From: Zoogloea oleivorans
Lineage (GTDB): Bacteria > Pseudomonadota > Gammaproteobacteria > Burkholderiales > Rhodocyclaceae
Reading direction: 5' to 3'
DNA: 64,000 nt
NCBI GenBank assembly: GCA_030157785.1
Contig: JAOAUC010000077.1
Location: forward strand, 1-64,000
Shown here: in pieces, positions 61,981 through 64,000 of the stretch
Position numbering within the stretch: the first letter of the stretch is position 1
Layout of the letters: each line of letters begins with the position of its first letter
Position numbers and translations under genes: made by a program
Notes under the pieces: model-generated
Database searches by the model: none
Seen by the model: the letters and a program-made list of their open reading frames with translations, nothing else
What the model was told of the DNA's origin: nothing

Positions 61981-62245
61981 AAAGGAATTTCTCCAGATCG
62001 AAGGGCTTGCCGCTTGCGCTGGCGCTCTGGGTCGGCGTGCCGAATGCGGAATACTCTGCGTCGGCCGGCACGCGCCATTCGCGGCCTTCTCGGCGGGCGC
62101 CGGGGATGCGGCCATCCCGGCACCAGCGGCGCAGTGTGGTGACCGGCTTGGGTGGATCGTGGCGGGCTTCCGACCACGCGGTGACGGGGATCAGCTTCGC
62201 CGGTTTGGTCGGTGCCGTTGTTGCGATCCGGTCTAGGAGGCTCAT
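61973..62245 (-). CDS. Excisionase-like DNA-binding protein
   Basis: 90 residues. A winged-helix/AlpA-like core (PKPVTTLRRWCRDGRIPGAR, then REGREWRVPADAEY) fits Xis-type proteins that steer the integrase toward excision. Sandwiched between the reverse transcriptase gene (4-base ATGA overlap) and the integrase gene (8-base overlap), so all three are probably translated from one message. Confidence 0.8.
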   Translation of the reverse strand: MSLLDRIATTAPTKPAKLIPVTAWSEARHDPPKPVTTLRRWCRDGRIPGARREGREWRVPADAEYSAFGTPTQSASASGKPFDLEKFLYG

Positions 62246-63417
62246 TTCGTTCTCCTGTAGGTTTTTTTGAGATCTGATTGGATGCTGTGGCCTCGGCGGC
62301 GTAGCGCATTGGCGAGTCTGGCGCGGTCGGTATGGCTATGGGATGCTTGCCCAAGCAGCCCAAAGTAGCTGTTGGCCGTCTCGAAAATCTCGTCCTGGTC
62401 GAGGTCCTGGATGCGATGAATCGCATGGGAGACTGTCTTGCGCCGGGTCGTGCGCCGCCAGGGCTTGATGACCTGGCCAACGAAATCGACGCCGCGGGCG
62501 ATAGGCTGCAGGATCGACTTCGAGGGGTTTAGCCGGATGCTCAGGGTTTCGACAACGAAGGCTTCGATATCGGCCCGTGCAGCGTTGAGCCAGTCGGCCG
62601 ATTCGTGCAGCAGGATGAAGTCGTCGACGTAGCGGATGTAGTGCTGCGCCCGGATCGCGTGCTTGGCGTGCTGGTCGAGCGCATCCATGTAAACGTTGGC
62701 GAAGAACTGGCTGCTCAGGTTGCCGATCGGCAATCCTAGGTGCGCCGGCTGTTCGATGAGCCGCTTGTGGCGAGGAACGCGCTGCAGGCTTTCCGGGCGC
62801 CCGCGAAACTCGTAATCCTGCCGTGGATCATGAAACAGGATGATCTCGGCTAGGCGCATCCACCAAGGTTCGGTAACGCGGCGGGCGAGCTGCCCGTGCA
62901 AGATCTGCTTATTGATGCTGACGAAGAAGTTGGCGATGTCCAGCTTCAGGTAGTACGCCGGCCGGCTCCAGTTGTGGGTGATGCTGCGGATCTTCGATTC
63001 GAGCCGCTTGGCCGCGTAGAGCGTGCCCCGTCCCGGGATGCAGGCGCAGGAGTCGGCGATGAATCGCGCGTGGAAGCGCGGCGCGATGTGGTTGTAGAGC
63101 AGGTGGTGGACGATGCGATCGCGAAAATCAGCAGCCCATACCTCGCGCGCTTTGGGTCGGGTAACGACGAAGCAGATGGAGCGACCGGGCGTGTAGACGT
63201 CTGCGCGCAGATCGTCGTAAAGCGTGCCAAGGTTGCGTTCGAGATCGATCTCGAAGTGCAGGGCGCTCGCGCTGTTGCGCTTAGCTCTGCGGCAATCGAA
63301 GTAGGCCTGTACCAGCGCCTCGAAAGAAAAATCAGCGTGGCCCTGACAGGGGCTTGGATCTGCGGACGGCGCGGGCGCGGGCCGGGAAGGACTTGTCGTT
63401 GTTGTTCTGGTTGCCAT
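62242..63417 (-). CDS. Reverse transcriptase of a diversity-generating retroelement
   Basis: About 391 residues; conserved sequence starts at FSFEALVQAYFDCRRAKRN. RT motif A is YLKLDIANFFVSIN, the catalytic YVDD is in YIRYVDDFILLHE, and motif 4 is GLPIGNLSSQFFANVYM. The (I/L)GxxxSQ form in place of QGxxxSP is the hallmark of DGR reverse transcriptases. The GVDFVGQVI segment follows in the thumb region. No maturase, endonuclease or integrase domain is fused, which argues against a group II intron. The last canonical in-frame start before the domain is ATG 63417, inside the template repeat and without a clear ribosome site, so the true start is uncertain. It copies the template RNA with adenine-directed errors into the variable region of a target gene. 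Confidence 0.9.
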   Translation of the reverse strand: MATRTTTTSPSRPAPAPSADPSPCQGHADFSFEALVQAYFDCRRAKRNSASALHFEIDLERNLGTLYDDLRADVYTPGRSICFVVTRPKAREVWAADFRDRIVHHLLYNHIAPRFHARFIADSCACIPGRGTLYAAKRLESKIRSITHNWSRPAYYLKLDIANFFVSINKQILHGQLARRVTEPWWMRLAEIILFHDPRQDYEFRGRPESLQRVPRHKRLIEQPAHLGLPIGNLSSQFFANVYMDALDQHAKHAIRAQHYIRYVDDFILLHESADWLNAARADIEAFVVETLSIRLNPSKSILQPIARGVDFVGQVIKPWRRTTRRKTVSHAIHRIQDLDQDEIFETANSYFGLLGQASHSHTDRARLANALRRRGHSIQSDLKKTYRRTK

Positions 63418-63470
63418 TGTCGAAGTTCTGGTTCCAGGCGTTGTTGGCGTTGCCCGCGTACTGCGTCGGT
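63362..63470 (-). repeat. DGR template repeat (TR)
   Basis: On the minus strand, between the Avd and RT genes. One frame reads GNANNAWNQNFDNGNQNNND followed by KSFPARARAVR. Ten of the first twenty codons are AAC/AAT in a GC-rich genome, the signature of a TR whose adenines are the mutable positions. The Asn-rich core is 63392-63454. It is followed by a GC-rich tail (63362-63386) like the initiation-of-homing region. A stop codon precedes it in this frame, so it is not itself a protein. The sequence matches the C-terminal end of DUF1566/Lcl-type variable proteins. Boundaries are approximate, as no VR copy is in the window. Confidence 0.85.
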
Positions 63471-63637
63471 GCGTGCTATCTACATCGGTAAGGCGAGGGC
63501 GGGAGGCCTTCGCCCTGACGACTGCGCAGGACCGGGCCTGGCGGTTGCCAGCGGTATCCCTGGTGCGCATGGCGGTGGCCGTGATGGCCAGCGGCACGAC
63601 CAGATTCAAAATCGCACAGGCCTGGGCGCCGTGACGC

Positions 63638-63991
63638 TCAGGCAGCAGGCGATGCGGAGTGCTTGCGCCATCCATTGGCTTGTTTCCCGATTGTGTCTGT
63701 GAGGGAGATCGCACCGGCGTACTGCCCAGTGCTGATCAAGCGCAGGTCGCGCGATAGGCGCAGGAGGAGCTCGACGACCTGCATCCGTTCGAGGAGCATC
63801 TGCAGGTGCGGGGCTTTGTCCCGGGCGCTATTGGCGCGATAGATCAGCACGACCAGCTCCATGCATTCCTCGCTGAGCTTCTTGCCGATCGTGCCCTTGT
63901 GGTTCCGGGGCATGTTGGCGGTAAGCGGCGTGACGGCAGTGAGCAAGTCGTACGTGACCTTGTAGATGGGCAGAGCGGTAGTCAGGGCCAT
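63638..63991 (-). CDS. avd: DGR accessory protein Avd (four-helix bundle)
   Basis: 117 residues. PIYKVTYDLLTAVTPLTANM, then RNHKGTIGKKLSEECMELVV, LIYRANSARDKAPHLQMLLE and LLLRLSRDLRLISTGQYAGA match the 23S-IVP/Avd four-helix-bundle family. Avd forms a basic pentamer that binds the reverse transcriptase and template RNA and is needed for retrohoming. It sits just upstream of the TR, the standard DGR position. Its ribosome site is at the window edge. Confidence 0.9.
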   Translation of the reverse strand: MALTTALPIYKVTYDLLTAVTPLTANMPRNHKGTIGKKLSEECMELVVLIYRANSARDKAPHLQMLLERMQVVELLLRLSRDLRLISTGQYAGAISLTDTIGKQANGWRKHSASPAA

Positions 63992-64000
63992 GCTGAAAAA

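Noticed and set aside
62242..63417. Group II intron or retron reverse transcriptase
   Set aside because: No maturase/X domain or endonuclease, motif 4 is SQ-type, and an Avd gene and Asn-rich repeat lie next to it; these fit a DGR.
63418..63714. A 99-residue extension of the RT protein
   Set aside because: It runs through the template repeat and the avd end, with Thr/Arg-rich low-complexity sequence and no homology; kept out of the RT call.

Overview
The window is GC-rich, gene-dense bacterial chromosome. The gene families and their order (pyk-fba, ftsY next to an M16 peptidase pair and rsmD-coaD, lolB-ispE-tRNA-Gln-prs-rplY-pth) point to a betaproteobacterium. The Rhodocyclales (Azospira/Dechloromonas/Azoarcus-type) are my best guess, from gene content only. 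It looks motile (three chemoreceptors, each behind a candidate FliA promoter), hydrogen-oxidising under aerobic conditions, and possibly diazotrophic (an orphan NafY-like protein).

Layout. 1-3.7 kb: class II aldolase (cut by the edge), pyruvate kinase and a CHASE-PAS-GGDEF diguanylate cyclase, all on the minus strand. 3.9-8.5 kb: the dTDP-rhamnose genes rfbBDAC, then wecB, ended by a strong bidirectional terminator shared with ftsY. 8.6-24.4 kb: housekeeping genes (ftsY, two M16 peptidases, rsmD, coaD, ferredoxin, dynamin-like GTPase, mutM, TPR protein, lolB, ispE, tRNA-Gln, prs, rplY, pth), then a chemoreceptor whose periplasmic domain carries a c-type haem motif. 24.4-29.3 kb: a branched-chain amino-acid-type ABC transporter preceded by a possible 38-residue membrane peptide. 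29.5-36.4 kb: ilvD, a NafY-like pair, a FemAB-like protein, a second chemoreceptor and a GNAT enzyme.

36.6-60.8 kb is a complete uptake-hydrogenase locus: hupSLC, an opposite-strand repeat protein of unknown function, hupDFGHIJK, hypABFCD, a soluble FIST-domain chemoreceptor, a 118-residue unknown coupled to hypE, a CcdA/CcdB-like pair, hoxX, hoxA, and the regulatory hydrogenase hoxBC. HupS has the extra cysteines typical of oxygen-tolerant membrane hydrogenases. HoxX, which makes the CO ligand from formyl-THF under air, fits that. HoxBC and HoxA form the H2-responsive control circuit, but the partner kinase HoxJ is not where it is expected.

60.8-64.0 kb is the left end of an integrated, probably phage-derived element that begins 25 bases after the hoxC stop. 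It carries a lambda-type integrase, an excisionase-like protein and a diversity-generating retroelement (DGR): a reverse transcriptase with the DGR-type motif 4, an Asn-codon-rich template repeat and an Avd protein, all on the minus strand. The variable target gene is not visible and should lie to the right of the window. The DGR and the FIST chemoreceptor placed inside a hydrogenase maturation operon are the two most interesting finds.
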